Source: a virus. Taken from it: a DNA stretch of 34,154 bases. The position numbers and the translations under genes were made by a program. The stretch is taken from positions 1 to 34,154 of the IMG/VR virus record IMGVR_UViG_3300032046_000115. One strand, 5' to 3'. Positions 13,915 through 20,244 of this stretch are shown piece after piece. The first letter of the stretch is position 1; every line of letters starts with the position of its first letter. The notes beneath the pieces were generated by a model that saw nothing but the letters and a program-made list of their open reading frames with translations, was not told where the DNA came from and made no database searches.

Positions 13915-14219
13915 GTGCGGTCCTCAGTCAACCTGAAATCATAAATCACCCGGGCCTCGGCTTGGGGCCTCCTTGCCCCGCGCCGCAAGCCCACGATCAG
14001 GAAAGCATCCCTGTACCAGCGAATGATTGCGATGGCGTGCCGCCGGATGTGACCCTCCTTGCCAGCGGCCGCCGGCCGGCGGCTCCATCCGCCGCCCTGG
14101 AATCTGAAATTCGAGATCGACGATGTATGGAAAACGGACTGCGCCGAAGACGGGGTAGCGGGTCGCGAGTCGGCGCAGTCCGACGGTATTCTGGGGCAGG
14201 CGGCGTTTTGAAATGCCAT
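13839..14219 (-). CDS. Doubtful ORF in the 13.9-14.5 kb gap
   Basis: 126 codons. Only the second half (GHIRRHAIAIIRWYRDAFLI and ARVIYDFRLTEDRTWHEGMD) looks like real protein. It overlaps the next gene by 76 nt and has no good ribosome site at its ATG. An AAGGAGG at about 14062 has no start codon after it in this frame. Two other minus-strand frames also span the gap. It may be a decayed gene. Confidence 0.25.
   Translation of the reverse strand: MAFQNAACPRIPSDCADSRPATPSSAQSVFHTSSISNFRFQGGGWSRRPAAAGKEGHIRRHAIAIIRWYRDAFLIVGLRRGARRPQAEARVIYDFRLTEDRTWHEGMDRRSMTVTGRLKLTTMKAR
14135..14182. other. 13-bp perfect inverted repeat
   Basis: CGGACTGCGCCGA (14135-14147) and TCGGCGCAGTCCG (14170-14182) enclose a 22-nt loop. 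There is no T run on either side, so it is not an obvious terminator. It is the strongest structure in a gap of over 500 bp. Confidence 0.75.
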
Positions 14220-14403
14220 GGATGGTATCTCTTTTTGCCTGTGACTGCCCCATTTTCGAATGTGGGCCGCGCGATGGAGAACGAAGAGGTAGGTACGCGC
14301 GGCCCGCGTGGTCGTGCATGCCGGCCCCGGTCAGTGATGGCACTGGGGCACAGATCGTCACGATTCCGAAAAGCGGATATCGCGCCGAGGCCGGCGACGG
14401 TCT

Positions 14404-14438
14404 TCGATTGTCGATTTACGATTGACGATTTACGATTC
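14404..14438. repeat. A-type intergenic repeat
   Basis: CGATTTACGATTGACGATTT-type copies directly before a truncated B-type unit (CTTCGTGGTT). Confidence 0.7.
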
Positions 14439-14467
14439 AACTTCGGGCCCTTCGTGGTTCAATCCGG

Positions 14468-14800
14468 TCAGTTCGGGTTCGCGATCTCCCGCTTGATCCA
14501 ATCTAAAAACGTATCGATCTGCATGCCGAGCGTGACGGCCTTCGACCCGGCCGGAGGGTCATTGCCTGCCGCCGGCGGCGGAATGGCCACGCCGGGCGAG
14601 ATCAAACCCATCACCGCGGCATCGACCTCCGCCTTGTGCCTCGCCCGGAACAACCCGATCTGGCCCGCCGTCAACATCATAGCAGCCTCCAAACTGGCAT
14701 CCCAGCCCTGTCGCCTCGCCTCGACGAGCCAGGCGTACACGGCCTCCTGCAGGTCCCGCAGGGTCAGATCGCACATGACGATACTCGATGGATCAACCAT
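14468..14800 (-). CDS. Hypothetical early protein
   Basis: 110 aa from the ATG at 14800 (GGAG 8 nt upstream). A longer version from 14827 adds only repeat-derived codons. It contains LTLRDLQEAVYAWLVEARRQ and EAAMMLTAGQIGLFRARHKA, both helical, and a Pro-rich middle (AIPPPAAGNDPPAG). No motif recognised. Confidence 0.6.
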   Translation of the reverse strand: MVDPSSIVMCDLTLRDLQEAVYAWLVEARRQGWDASLEAAMMLTAGQIGLFRARHKAEVDAAVMGLISPGVAIPPPAAGNDPPAGSKAVTLGMQIDTFLDWIKREIANPN

Positions 14801-14834
14801 AATGATCTCCGGTTTGTCATTTAGCATTTACGAT

Positions 14835-14963
14835 TTACGATTCCGCCGGCGGCAACTGGTCCAGCTCCCGGCGGAACTCCTCACACCGGCCGCAACCCAC
14901 GGGACAGCGGCCGTCCACCCACAACACACAGGGCCCGTCGCCGGGCACCGGCACCGCCATCAT
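14835..14963 (-). CDS. Small Cys-rich protein (42 aa)
   Basis: From the ATG at 14963: MMAVPVPGDGPCVLWVDGRC, then PVGCGRCEEFRRELD. The four Cys could bind zinc. The frame is open upstream to 15161 through a B-type repeat, but GAGACGCGG before the paired ATGs makes the short form more likely. Confidence 0.5.
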   Translation of the reverse strand: MMAVPVPGDGPCVLWVDGRCPVGCGRCEEFRRELDQLPPAES

Positions 14964-15047
14964 CCGCGTCTCGGCGCCGCCCCAGACATCCAGGTCTTCG
15001 CCGCTCCGCGGCGATCCGCGATCCGTGATTTGCGACTGCTGATTCAC

Positions 15048-15075
15048 TTCGTGCCCTTCGTGCTCTTCGTGGTTA
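15048..15075. repeat. B-type half-site
   Basis: A single TTCGTGCCCTTCGTGCTCTT-type unit ending in CGTGGTTA, just upstream of the rightward promoter. Confidence 0.75.
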
Positions 15076-15108
15076 AAGGTCCGCTCTGTGAATTTGGGCA
15101 ATTTACTA

Positions 15109-15136
15109 TTGACATTTCCGAACGCCACGCTATACT
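15109..15136 (+). promoter_or_regulatory. Predicted rightward sigma70-type promoter
   Basis: TTGACA (15109-15114), a 16-bp spacer, then TATACT (15131-15136); expected start near 15143. An AACGG-5-CCGTT inverted repeat at 15151-15165 lies just past the start and could be an operator. It points toward the plus-strand operon at 15500. Confidence 0.65.
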
Positions 15137-15182
15137 GTACCGCTATCGCGAACGGACTCACCGTTACACCCGGCGGCCCGAA

Positions 15183-15341
15183 TCAACTCGGCTCCTCGCA
15201 GGGGCAAGGAGGCAATCCCATCAGCACAACTCGTTCGGCCTTCGCGGCGTCTCGTACACGCCTCAAGGGCTGCTCTTCGCCAGGCTCCTCCGAGCCATCC
15301 ACGGCGATGCTCTGCCGGGACCGTCCTTGATGCTCAGCCAT
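15183..15341 (-). CDS. Possible leaderless small ORF (52 aa)
   Basis: Starts MAEHQGRSRQSIAVDGSEEP and ends GLPPCPCEEPS. No ribosome site precedes the ATG, but the predicted leftward transcription start lies about 6 nt upstream, which would give a nearly leaderless mRNA. It would be the first product of the leftward early transcript. Weakly supported. Confidence 0.3.
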   Translation of the reverse strand: MAEHQGRSRQSIAVDGSEEPGEEQPLRRVRDAAKAERVVLMGLPPCPCEEPS

Positions 15342-15353
15342 CCATTGCGTGTG

Positions 15354-15382
15354 AGAGTACAGAGGCGGGGAGGTAATGTCAA
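15354..15382 (-). promoter_or_regulatory. Predicted leftward promoter
   Basis: On the minus strand: TTGACA (15382-15377), a 17-bp spacer and TACTCT (15359-15354). The -35 is perfect and the -10 is poor. The three TTGTC sites lie just upstream of its -35, where activators or repressors bind. It faces the promoter at 15109. Confidence 0.45.
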
Positions 15383-15390
15383 CTGAAAAG

Positions 15391-15453
15391 TTGTCTTTTA
15401 AGGCAAAATTGTTGTCCTAAAGGATTATCGGATTGTCCAAGACGGATCATTAA
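15391..15453. promoter_or_regulatory. Three TTGTC direct repeats at 21-bp intervals
   Basis: TTGTC begins at 15391, 15412 and 15433, each about two helical turns apart. The bases after TTGTC are similar (TTTTAAGG, CTAAAGG, CAAGACGG). The spacing puts all copies on one face of the helix, the usual design of an operator for a small cooperative DNA-binding protein. Confidence 0.6.
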
Positions 15454-15499
15454 CTGCCCGTATCATAATGACTTAAACGCAGTTCTGGAGGCCGTCGGC

Positions 15500-15880
15500 A
15501 TGGGTGAGAAAAAACGCAAAAAGAGGCCAACCGTCACGTTGCACGCGGGCGTGAACGCGGCAGTTGCAAAAAAATGGAAGGCGATTTGCGGCCGCCGCGA
15601 CAGAACGGCGTACAAGATGCTCGGCCGCATGGTGACGCTTTACACCATGCTCGAAAAGGATGCGCAGGATGCCGTGTACGACATCACGCGAGAGATCGAT
15701 GGCGATCTCGTCCAGGGGTTCAGGCGGGCTGTGGATCGGGCTGTCTCTGCCCGGATAATGTCCTTCCTGCCCCAAACGGAAGAGGTGATCCAGGAGTGGC
15801 TGCGGATCGCGAAATCCGCCGGGCTACCTCCTGAAGGAGCTGCAGATGATAAGCCGAACAAACTGTCATCGCTGCAGTGA
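15500..15880 (+). CDS. Probable DNA-binding regulator, ribbon-helix-helix-like
   Basis: 126 aa on the opposite strand to almost everything else; GGAGG lies 8 nt before the ATG. After a basic start (GEKKRKKRPT), residues about 10-52 read as strand-helix-helix: TVTLHAGVN, AVAKKWKAICGRR, DRTAYKMLGRMVTLYTMLEK. The rest is an acidic helical domain (ITREIDGDLVQGFRRAVDRA, TEEVIQEWLRIAKSAGLPPE). The fold is inferred from the pattern. Its place at a divergent or face-to-face promoter region with phased repeats suits a phage repressor or switch protein binding there. Confidence 0.6.
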   Translation: MGEKKRKKRPTVTLHAGVNAAVAKKWKAICGRRDRTAYKMLGRMVTLYTMLEKDAQDAVYDITREIDGDLVQGFRRAVDRAVSARIMSFLPQTEEVIQEWLRIAKSAGLPPEGAADDKPNKLSSLQ

Positions 15881-16023
15881 AGCAATTCAGGCAGGAAATC
15901 TGTCAGGAGACGAGGGTTGCCGAGGTTGACTCCTCGTCTCCTGGCGACGTTCTCGACGCAGTCGAAGCTCGTCAAGAAGAGCAACCCGGTAGGAGTGGTC
16001 ATAAAAAAGGAGCTCGTCGATGA
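15877..16023 (+). CDS. Candidate small ORF coupled by a GTGA overlap (48 aa)
   Basis: A GTG overlapping the upstream stop begins VKQFRQEICQETRVAEVDSS and the frame ends RSGHKKGARR, with its stop overlapping the next ATG. It is hydrophilic and probably disordered. All three plus frames and one minus frame are open here, so the true coding content is uncertain. A 12-bp hairpin lies inside. Confidence 0.3.
   Translation: MKQFRQEICQETRVAEVDSSSPGDVLDAVEARQEEQPGRSGHKKGARR
15904..15943. other. 12-bp perfect inverted repeat
   Basis: CAGGAGACGAGG (15904-15915) and CCTCGTCTCCTG (15932-15943) with a 16-nt loop, 23 bp past the regulator stop. No T run follows, so it may be a processing or attenuation structure rather than a terminator. 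Confidence 0.75.
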
Positions 16024-16214
16024 TCTGCAGGGAGGTGAAATCGATTGTCGAGGGTCCGCTGCGATGGTCGCTCGCTACCATAAGGCTCTCCAGCACATTG
16101 TCAGTCAAGATGTCCCCAACCACTGCCGAGCAGAATAGTGCCGTGGGATGTGGATGTCAACACTTTTTAACCACAGAGGGCACGGAGGCCGCAGAGAAAA
16201 GGACCGGAGAATGA
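16020..16214 (+). CDS. Candidate small ORF with excellent ribosome site (64 aa)
   Basis: AAAAAAGGAG lies 7 nt before the ATG, which overlaps the previous stop as ATGA. It reads MICREVKSIVEGPLRWSLAT and ends in TTEGTEAAEKRTGE, whose codons come from a CACAGAGGGCACGGAGG-type repeat. Its stop overlaps the next ATG. Overlapping alternatives are a plus-strand frame (15917-16138, containing VVIKKELVDDLQGGEI) and a minus-strand frame (15887-16123). Function unknown. Confidence 0.4.
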   Translation: MICREVKSIVEGPLRWSLATIRLSSTLSVKMSPTTAEQNSAVGCGCQHFLTTEGTEAAEKRTGE

Positions 16215-16456
16215 CCGAGACGGTTCCCATGTGTCATCTGTGCCATGCGCCACTGGCGAAGAAAACCATTACGACTGGGAACGCATCGGGCCTCGCCCTT
16301 GGGTTCATCTGCCTGGCCGCCGGAATCTGCCTATGCGTGACCGGGGTCGGCATCATCATCGGGGTGCCCCTTATCATCTGTGCCCTGTTCATGGGCGGGA
16401 AACGCCAGAAGTTTCTCTGCTGTCCAAATTGTGGGGCGAAGACACCAGCGGTGTGA
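16211..16456 (+). CDS. Small membrane zinc-ribbon protein with LITAF-like layout
   Basis: 81 aa from the ATG at 16211 (AAAAGGA 7 nt upstream; ATGA overlap). A longer frame from 16148 is repeat-derived. CHLC near the N-terminus and CCPNC near the C-terminus flank about 35 hydrophobic residues (LALGFICLAAGICLCVTGVG, then IIIGVPLIICALFMG). In LITAF-type domains two halves of one zinc site are joined by a membrane-embedded hydrophobic segment, as here. It would sit in the membrane. A role in superinfection exclusion is conceivable, because it travels with a regulator-like gene on the opposite strand. Confidence 0.65.
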   Translation: MTETVPMCHLCHAPLAKKTITTGNASGLALGFICLAAGICLCVTGVGIIIGVPLIICALFMGGKRQKFLCCPNCGAKTPAV

Positions 16457-16487
16457 TGCGCGATTCTCGCCGGAATGAAAAGCCTTC

Positions 16488-16566
16488 AACCACGAAGAGC
16501 ACGAAGGACGCGAAGAACCCCTTTCCTCTCCTTCCGGCCTTCGTGCTCTTCGTGAGCTTCGTGGTT
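16488..16566. repeat. B-type hairpin element between convergent genes
   Basis: AACCACGAAGAGCACGAAGG and its inverted copy surround AACCCCTTTCCTCTCC. It lies between the stops of a plus-strand and a minus-strand gene, where it could serve as a two-way terminator. Confidence 0.85.
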
Positions 16567-16579
16567 TGAACTCTTTCCG

Positions 16580-16786
16580 TCATTTGAGGGCCAGGGTCAA
16601 TAGCAGGCCGGCGAGGAAGGTGAGGAGACTGATCACGGTCGTCGCCCACAGGGGCAGGCGGTTGCGGATCGTATTGATGGCGGTCCACTGCTGCTCATCG
16701 ATATCGTGAAGCGCCTTATCCTTTTCCTGCAGGCCCTTGATCGCCTCTTCGTGCCGGGCCCCGATGATACACTCGCCATTCGCCAT
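16580..16786 (-). CDS. XhlA-like membrane protein (holin-associated candidate)
   Basis: 68 aa; TGGAGG lies 6 nt before the ATG. The N-terminal 45 residues are charged and helical (RHEEAIKGLQEKDKALHDID) and the C-terminus is one transmembrane helix (LPLWATTVISLLTFLAGLLL). This matches the length and layout of XhlA-type proteins, which are often next to lysis genes. No endolysin is recognised nearby, so the role is inferred from architecture. Confidence 0.6.
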   Translation of the reverse strand: MANGECIIGARHEEAIKGLQEKDKALHDIDEQQWTAINTIRNRLPLWATTVISLLTFLAGLLLTLALK

Positions 16787-16832
16787 TCTATCCTCCAGGG
16801 TGGGTTTGAAACACGGCCCCTACAAACTCTAT

Positions 16833-16868
16833 CTGAAATCGTAAATCATAAATCGTACATCGTAAATC
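16833..16868. repeat. A-type repeat, opposite orientation
   Basis: AAATCGTAAATCATAAATCG-type copies, the reverse complement of the usual orientation. Confidence 0.7.
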
Positions 16869-16874
16869 CCGGCA

Positions 16875-17714
16875 TCAGCCGGTCAGCAGCAGGTTGGTGA
16901 CGCTGTCGTAATTCTCGCCGTCGGGCAGGATGTATCCACTGCCCTCCTGGACCGGCCGCCAGCCGAGCAGCTTGCCCGTCCCATCGACCGTCGTGCCGAG
17001 GAAGTCGATCCGGGCGCGCACCCAGTCGGCCCCGACAGCGCTGAACGTGGTCTCCGCACTGACGAGCTGATAATCGCCCACGCCAATGCCTTCGCCATCC
17101 CAATCGATGCCGTCGCTGGCCAGGGGATCGCGGGCATAGCCATCGCCGGCCAGCTCCGCAATTGAGGCGAGAGTCGCGCCGTCGGCCAGGCTCGTGTTCG
17201 TACCGAGTCCGCGATAGAAGCTCGCGGGGACGCTCTGCTGCTCCGTGAACGCGACTTCCAGCAGGTACTGAAGGCCCGCCAGGACCCAGCCGCTCGTGAT
17301 GACCAGGCGGATCTCCACCGTGACGTCGTATTTCTTCGTATCGAGCAGCGTGACGCCGGCCCCACCGTTCAAGGCGCCGGAGGCGATCAGCTTGCCGGCG
17401 CCGCCGGAACTCGTCGCCAGGAACCAGCGGCCTGCCGCGGACCAGTTGCCGCCGGCGGCGAGGAACGTGCAGACCTTGCTCGTCACCTTGCGGCCGTTGG
17501 TGCTATAGGTTGCGCTGGTCCAATCGACGGCGTCCGAGTTGATCGCGATCCGGGCGTAGCCGTTCGTCGCGGCCAGCTCCGTCAGATCGGCGAGCGAGGC
17601 ATTCTCGTCGAGCGACGCTTCCGTGCACCAGCCGAGATAGTAGGCGGCGGGCACCGTCTGCGTCTGGCGAATCGCGACGTCCAAGATGAACTGGCGGCCT
17701 TCAGTGTGCAGCAC
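16875..17714 (-). CDS. Tail-associated structural protein with an internal duplication
   Basis: 279 aa from a GTG with AAAGGA upstream. Residues about 10-135 and 148-275 are two copies of one beta-rich domain: VPAAYYLGWCTEASLDENAS with GGNWSAAGRWFLATSSGGAG, and VPASFYRGLGTNTSLADGAT with GADWVRARIDFLGTTVDGTG. This domain occurs in phage tail-fibre and tail-tip proteins. It is the last gene of the tail module, directly after the tail-tip gene, as expected for a distal fibre component. Confidence 0.7.
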   Translation of the reverse strand: MLHTEGRQFILDVAIRQTQTVPAAYYLGWCTEASLDENASLADLTELAATNGYARIAINSDAVDWTSATYSTNGRKVTSKVCTFLAAGGNWSAAGRWFLATSSGGAGKLIASGALNGGAGVTLLDTKKYDVTVEIRLVITSGWVLAGLQYLLEVAFTEQQSVPASFYRGLGTNTSLADGATLASIAELAGDGYARDPLASDGIDWDGEGIGVGDYQLVSAETTFSAVGADWVRARIDFLGTTVDGTGKLLGWRPVQEGSGYILPDGENYDSVTNLLLTG

Positions 17715-17725
17715 GGCAATGTCCT

Positions 17726-19294
17726 TTAGTAGGGTCCGGTTTCCGTAGCGACGGCGGTGCCGTCCGCCTCGATCGTTCCTTCGTCCAGCGGCCGGTCCGT
17801 AATCGTCTCGGTCGGCGGCCCGGCCCCGGCCGCCGGCGGCGTCCCGTAGGACGTATATGCCTGGCCGAAGACGTCCTCGATCACTTCAATGATGCACTCG
17901 CCCTCGGTCAGACTGCCGCGGTCAATCGTGACCACTCGAACGATCATACTGGCGATGTTCAACTCGGGGTAGGCGATCTCGATCACGCTGGTCTCGTGCA
18001 GGTGGGCCATCGTCCGCAACGCATGCAGGGTCAGCCGCTTGGGCATTGCGGAGATCTGCTGCTGGATTCGGGCGGCGATCGTATTGGCCAAATCGCCGTC
18101 GCAGACGAAGGCACTGTAATCGAGCTCCTGGACTATCGGGTGACCGCCCTGCCGGGCCAGTAGGGCGATATCGTCTGCCACCGCCGGGCGGCTCTGATCC
18201 GTGGTCCGGTCGTGCCACAGCACCACGGTTCGCGATGGAATCGTGCCGGGCGAGCTGGTCGGCATGGACTCGACCCAGAAGTCGCTCTCATCGAAGATAT
18301 CCAGCGGGAGGTCGTAATCCTGGCGTATGAGTCCGATCTCGAATTTGCCCGTGGCCGGATCCGTATAGACCTTGCCGTCGATGATCTGCTCGACCTGGTG
18401 GATCATGTCGTCGATGCCGTCCGGGGCACTGTCCCAGGCGTACGATAGGCCCATGCCCTCGTCATAGCAGGTCTCGGCGGCCGTCGCGAAGGTGTCCCCG
18501 ATCAAGCCGGGGTCCTTGCCCATGCCGATGATCGGACAGGTGATCCACTCGTAGATCATGTGGATCGCGTTGAAGTCGGCGTACGCACCGACCGGGGCCT
18601 TGGCGATGTACCACATCGCGTCGCCATCGACGAGCTTCTTGGTCGCTTTGACCAGGAACGACAAGGGCTTGAGCTGGGGAACGCTGCCCATATATACGTC
18701 AGCCAGAATGACGCCGGTGAATCCGCGATACGCGGGCTGGTCCGCGCCGAGCCAGGCCTCGAGGTAGCTGTCCAGGGTCTGGGTGATGCCGCCGTATTGG
18801 ATGTGCACGACGCCGGAAACGCCGCCTTCACGTTCGTACCCGCCGAAGCAGTACGGGGCCGCGATCGTCGCCGTAGTGACGCCATCCGTCGCCCGGGCCG
18901 TCGGATCGTTCAGGACCGGCCAGACGCAGGTGTCCGCAACCCAGATCTGAAGAACGCCATCGACGTTCGCCTGGCAGATGCCCATGTGCAGACTGAGATT
19001 GTAATAGAGCGCGATGGATGCCCCGTGGTTCTTCTCTTTCTTCTCGACGTGATAATTGAAGATGGGACTGATCGCATTGGGTCCGCGATACCGTCGGCAG
19101 CCGCGGATCACGGGCAGCGGGCGACCCTCCGTGGCGGTCGGCAGATTGAATGCGGATGAGCCGGCGGGATTGCCCTTTGGTTTCTGGCGTAGAAGATATG
19201 CAATGCCGGTTGAAACCGCCGTGGCAATAAGTGTCCAGACGAGCCATACCACCAAAGCCGGCCAAACGGCGAGAATGCATGGAGCCATCATCAT
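17726..19294 (-). CDS. Tail-tip / host-specificity protein (J-like role)
   Basis: 522 aa from the first of three adjacent ATGs (19294, 19291, 19288), overlapping the upstream stop by one base. The frame is open to 19534, but that part lies inside the upstream gene. The N-terminus has a hydrophobic segment (MAPCILAVWPALVVWLVWTL). It is followed by EGRPLPVIRGCRRYRGPNAI and a large mixed domain with KPLSFLVKATKKLV and PDGIDDMIHQVEQIIDGKVY. The layout resembles phage tail-tip proteins that follow a DUF2163 gene. The N-terminal hydrophobic helix is characteristic of several of these families. Confidence 0.72.
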   Translation of the reverse strand: MMMAPCILAVWPALVVWLVWTLIATAVSTGIAYLLRQKPKGNPAGSSAFNLPTATEGRPLPVIRGCRRYRGPNAISPIFNYHVEKKEKNHGASIALYYNLSLHMGICQANVDGVLQIWVADTCVWPVLNDPTARATDGVTTATIAAPYCFGGYEREGGVSGVVHIQYGGITQTLDSYLEAWLGADQPAYRGFTGVILADVYMGSVPQLKPLSFLVKATKKLVDGDAMWYIAKAPVGAYADFNAIHMIYEWITCPIIGMGKDPGLIGDTFATAAETCYDEGMGLSYAWDSAPDGIDDMIHQVEQIIDGKVYTDPATGKFEIGLIRQDYDLPLDIFDESDFWVESMPTSSPGTIPSRTVVLWHDRTTDQSRPAVADDIALLARQGGHPIVQELDYSAFVCDGDLANTIAARIQQQISAMPKRLTLHALRTMAHLHETSVIEIAYPELNIASMIVRVVTIDRGSLTEGECIIEVIEDVFGQAYTSYGTPPAAGAGPPTETITDRPLDEGTIEADGTAVATETGPY

Positions 19295-20112
19295 CACGCG
19301 ATCCCCCAGGGACTGAATGGGTCGGTGTCCGGGATGTTCTTCTGGCCGCGATAGTTGTCGCCGTTGCCGAACTTCACATCGCAGGTGGTGAAGAGGTGAT
19401 CGCAGCCAGGATAGACATCGAAGGTCTGATCTGCGGCCACACCCGGCGCCGAGGGCGAGATCGTGACGTCCTGGCCGATGTGCCGAATGATTTTGCGGCG
19501 GCGGCCATTGACCACGATATCGCCGCCGGTCCACCAGCCGTCGGTCTGATATCCGAACGCCATGGCCGTGAGCACGTTGCCGCTGACGGCCGATAGCACG
19601 CCGCTCACCTTATAGTCGGCCCGGACCACGCCGCACAGCACGGGAGTATAGAGCTCGACTCCGCACTGGCGGCCGTAGCGAGTGACCAGGCCGGCTCGCT
19701 GCATCGCCGCCGTAGCCGGATCGATCACGATCTCGGACCAGCGGTCGCCCCGGCGGCTCTGCTGCCGGAAGACCACGTCGAGAACGTCACCTTTGAAAAT
19801 CGCTTGGACGTCCGAGCCGTGGCCCTTGTACCGCGCGTAGTGGATGATGTCCTCGGGGGCGGCGACGGTGTACTGCCAGGCGAACGGATTACGCCAATCC
19901 ATCTTGACGATCGTGCGGCTCTTGAGTGCGGTCGTCCCCTCCTCGATCCGTCCGCCGGTGCAATAGCACTTGGTGTAGTCATTGCCGCCGTAACTCACGT
20001 CGGCGGGCGCGTCCGCGTATCGCCACCAGGTGCTCGTCGCGCCGAGTTGGAATGCGTGCAGCTCGAACGGGACGCCCTCGGCCAGCGAGGCCTCTTTCGT
20101 CGCGAAACTCAT
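19294..20112 (-). CDS. DUF2163 / phage BR0599-family tail protein
   Basis: 272 aa from the ATG at 20112 (GGGAGG 5 nt upstream). The N-terminus starts MSFATKEASLAEGVPFELHA; the C-terminus has GCDHLFTTCDVKFGNGDNYR and NIPDTDPF, the conserved Cys-rich end of this family. In gene transfer agents and siphophages these are tail-tip hub components next to the tail-tip protein, as here. Confidence 0.82.
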   Translation of the reverse strand: MSFATKEASLAEGVPFELHAFQLGATSTWWRYADAPADVSYGGNDYTKCYCTGGRIEEGTTALKSRTIVKMDWRNPFAWQYTVAAPEDIIHYARYKGHGSDVQAIFKGDVLDVVFRQQSRRGDRWSEIVIDPATAAMQRAGLVTRYGRQCGVELYTPVLCGVVRADYKVSGVLSAVSGNVLTAMAFGYQTDGWWTGGDIVVNGRRRKIIRHIGQDVTISPSAPGVAADQTFDVYPGCDHLFTTCDVKFGNGDNYRGQKNIPDTDPFSPWGIA

Positions 20113-20126
20113 AGGCCCTCCCGGCA

Positions 20127-20158
20127 TTTTCGATTTACGATTGACGATTTACGATTTG
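20127..20158. repeat. A-type intergenic repeat
   Basis: CGATTTACGATTGACGATTT-type copies upstream of the DUF2163 gene. A diverged patch (TTCGTAATTCGTACTTCGTA) follows at 20213-20240. Confidence 0.7.
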
Positions 20159-20244
20159 AGAGGGAAGAACGACGGACCCTCCCATCGTCGCGGCCCCCGG
20201 CTCTTCCCCAATTCGTAATTCGTACTTCGTACTTCATAAATCTC

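Larger units (their letters stand above)
15162..15499. other. Control region between opposing promoters
   Basis: 338 bp. It holds a predicted leftward promoter, the three phased TTGTC sites, and the leader of the plus-strand operon. An AAGGAGG at 15208 on the plus strand is followed by no standard start codon. A possible leftward 52-codon ORF is listed separately. Confidence 0.5.

Noticed and set aside
13997-14440. 147- and 140-codon overlapping minus-strand frames
   Set aside because: Both are shadows in a GC-rich gap. They lack start signals and their sequences are Arg/Pro-rich without strand or helix pattern.
13662-15386. 574-codon plus-strand open frame
   Set aside because: It runs antisense across several supported minus-strand genes and through repeat patches. 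No ribosome site or protein-like pattern supports it.
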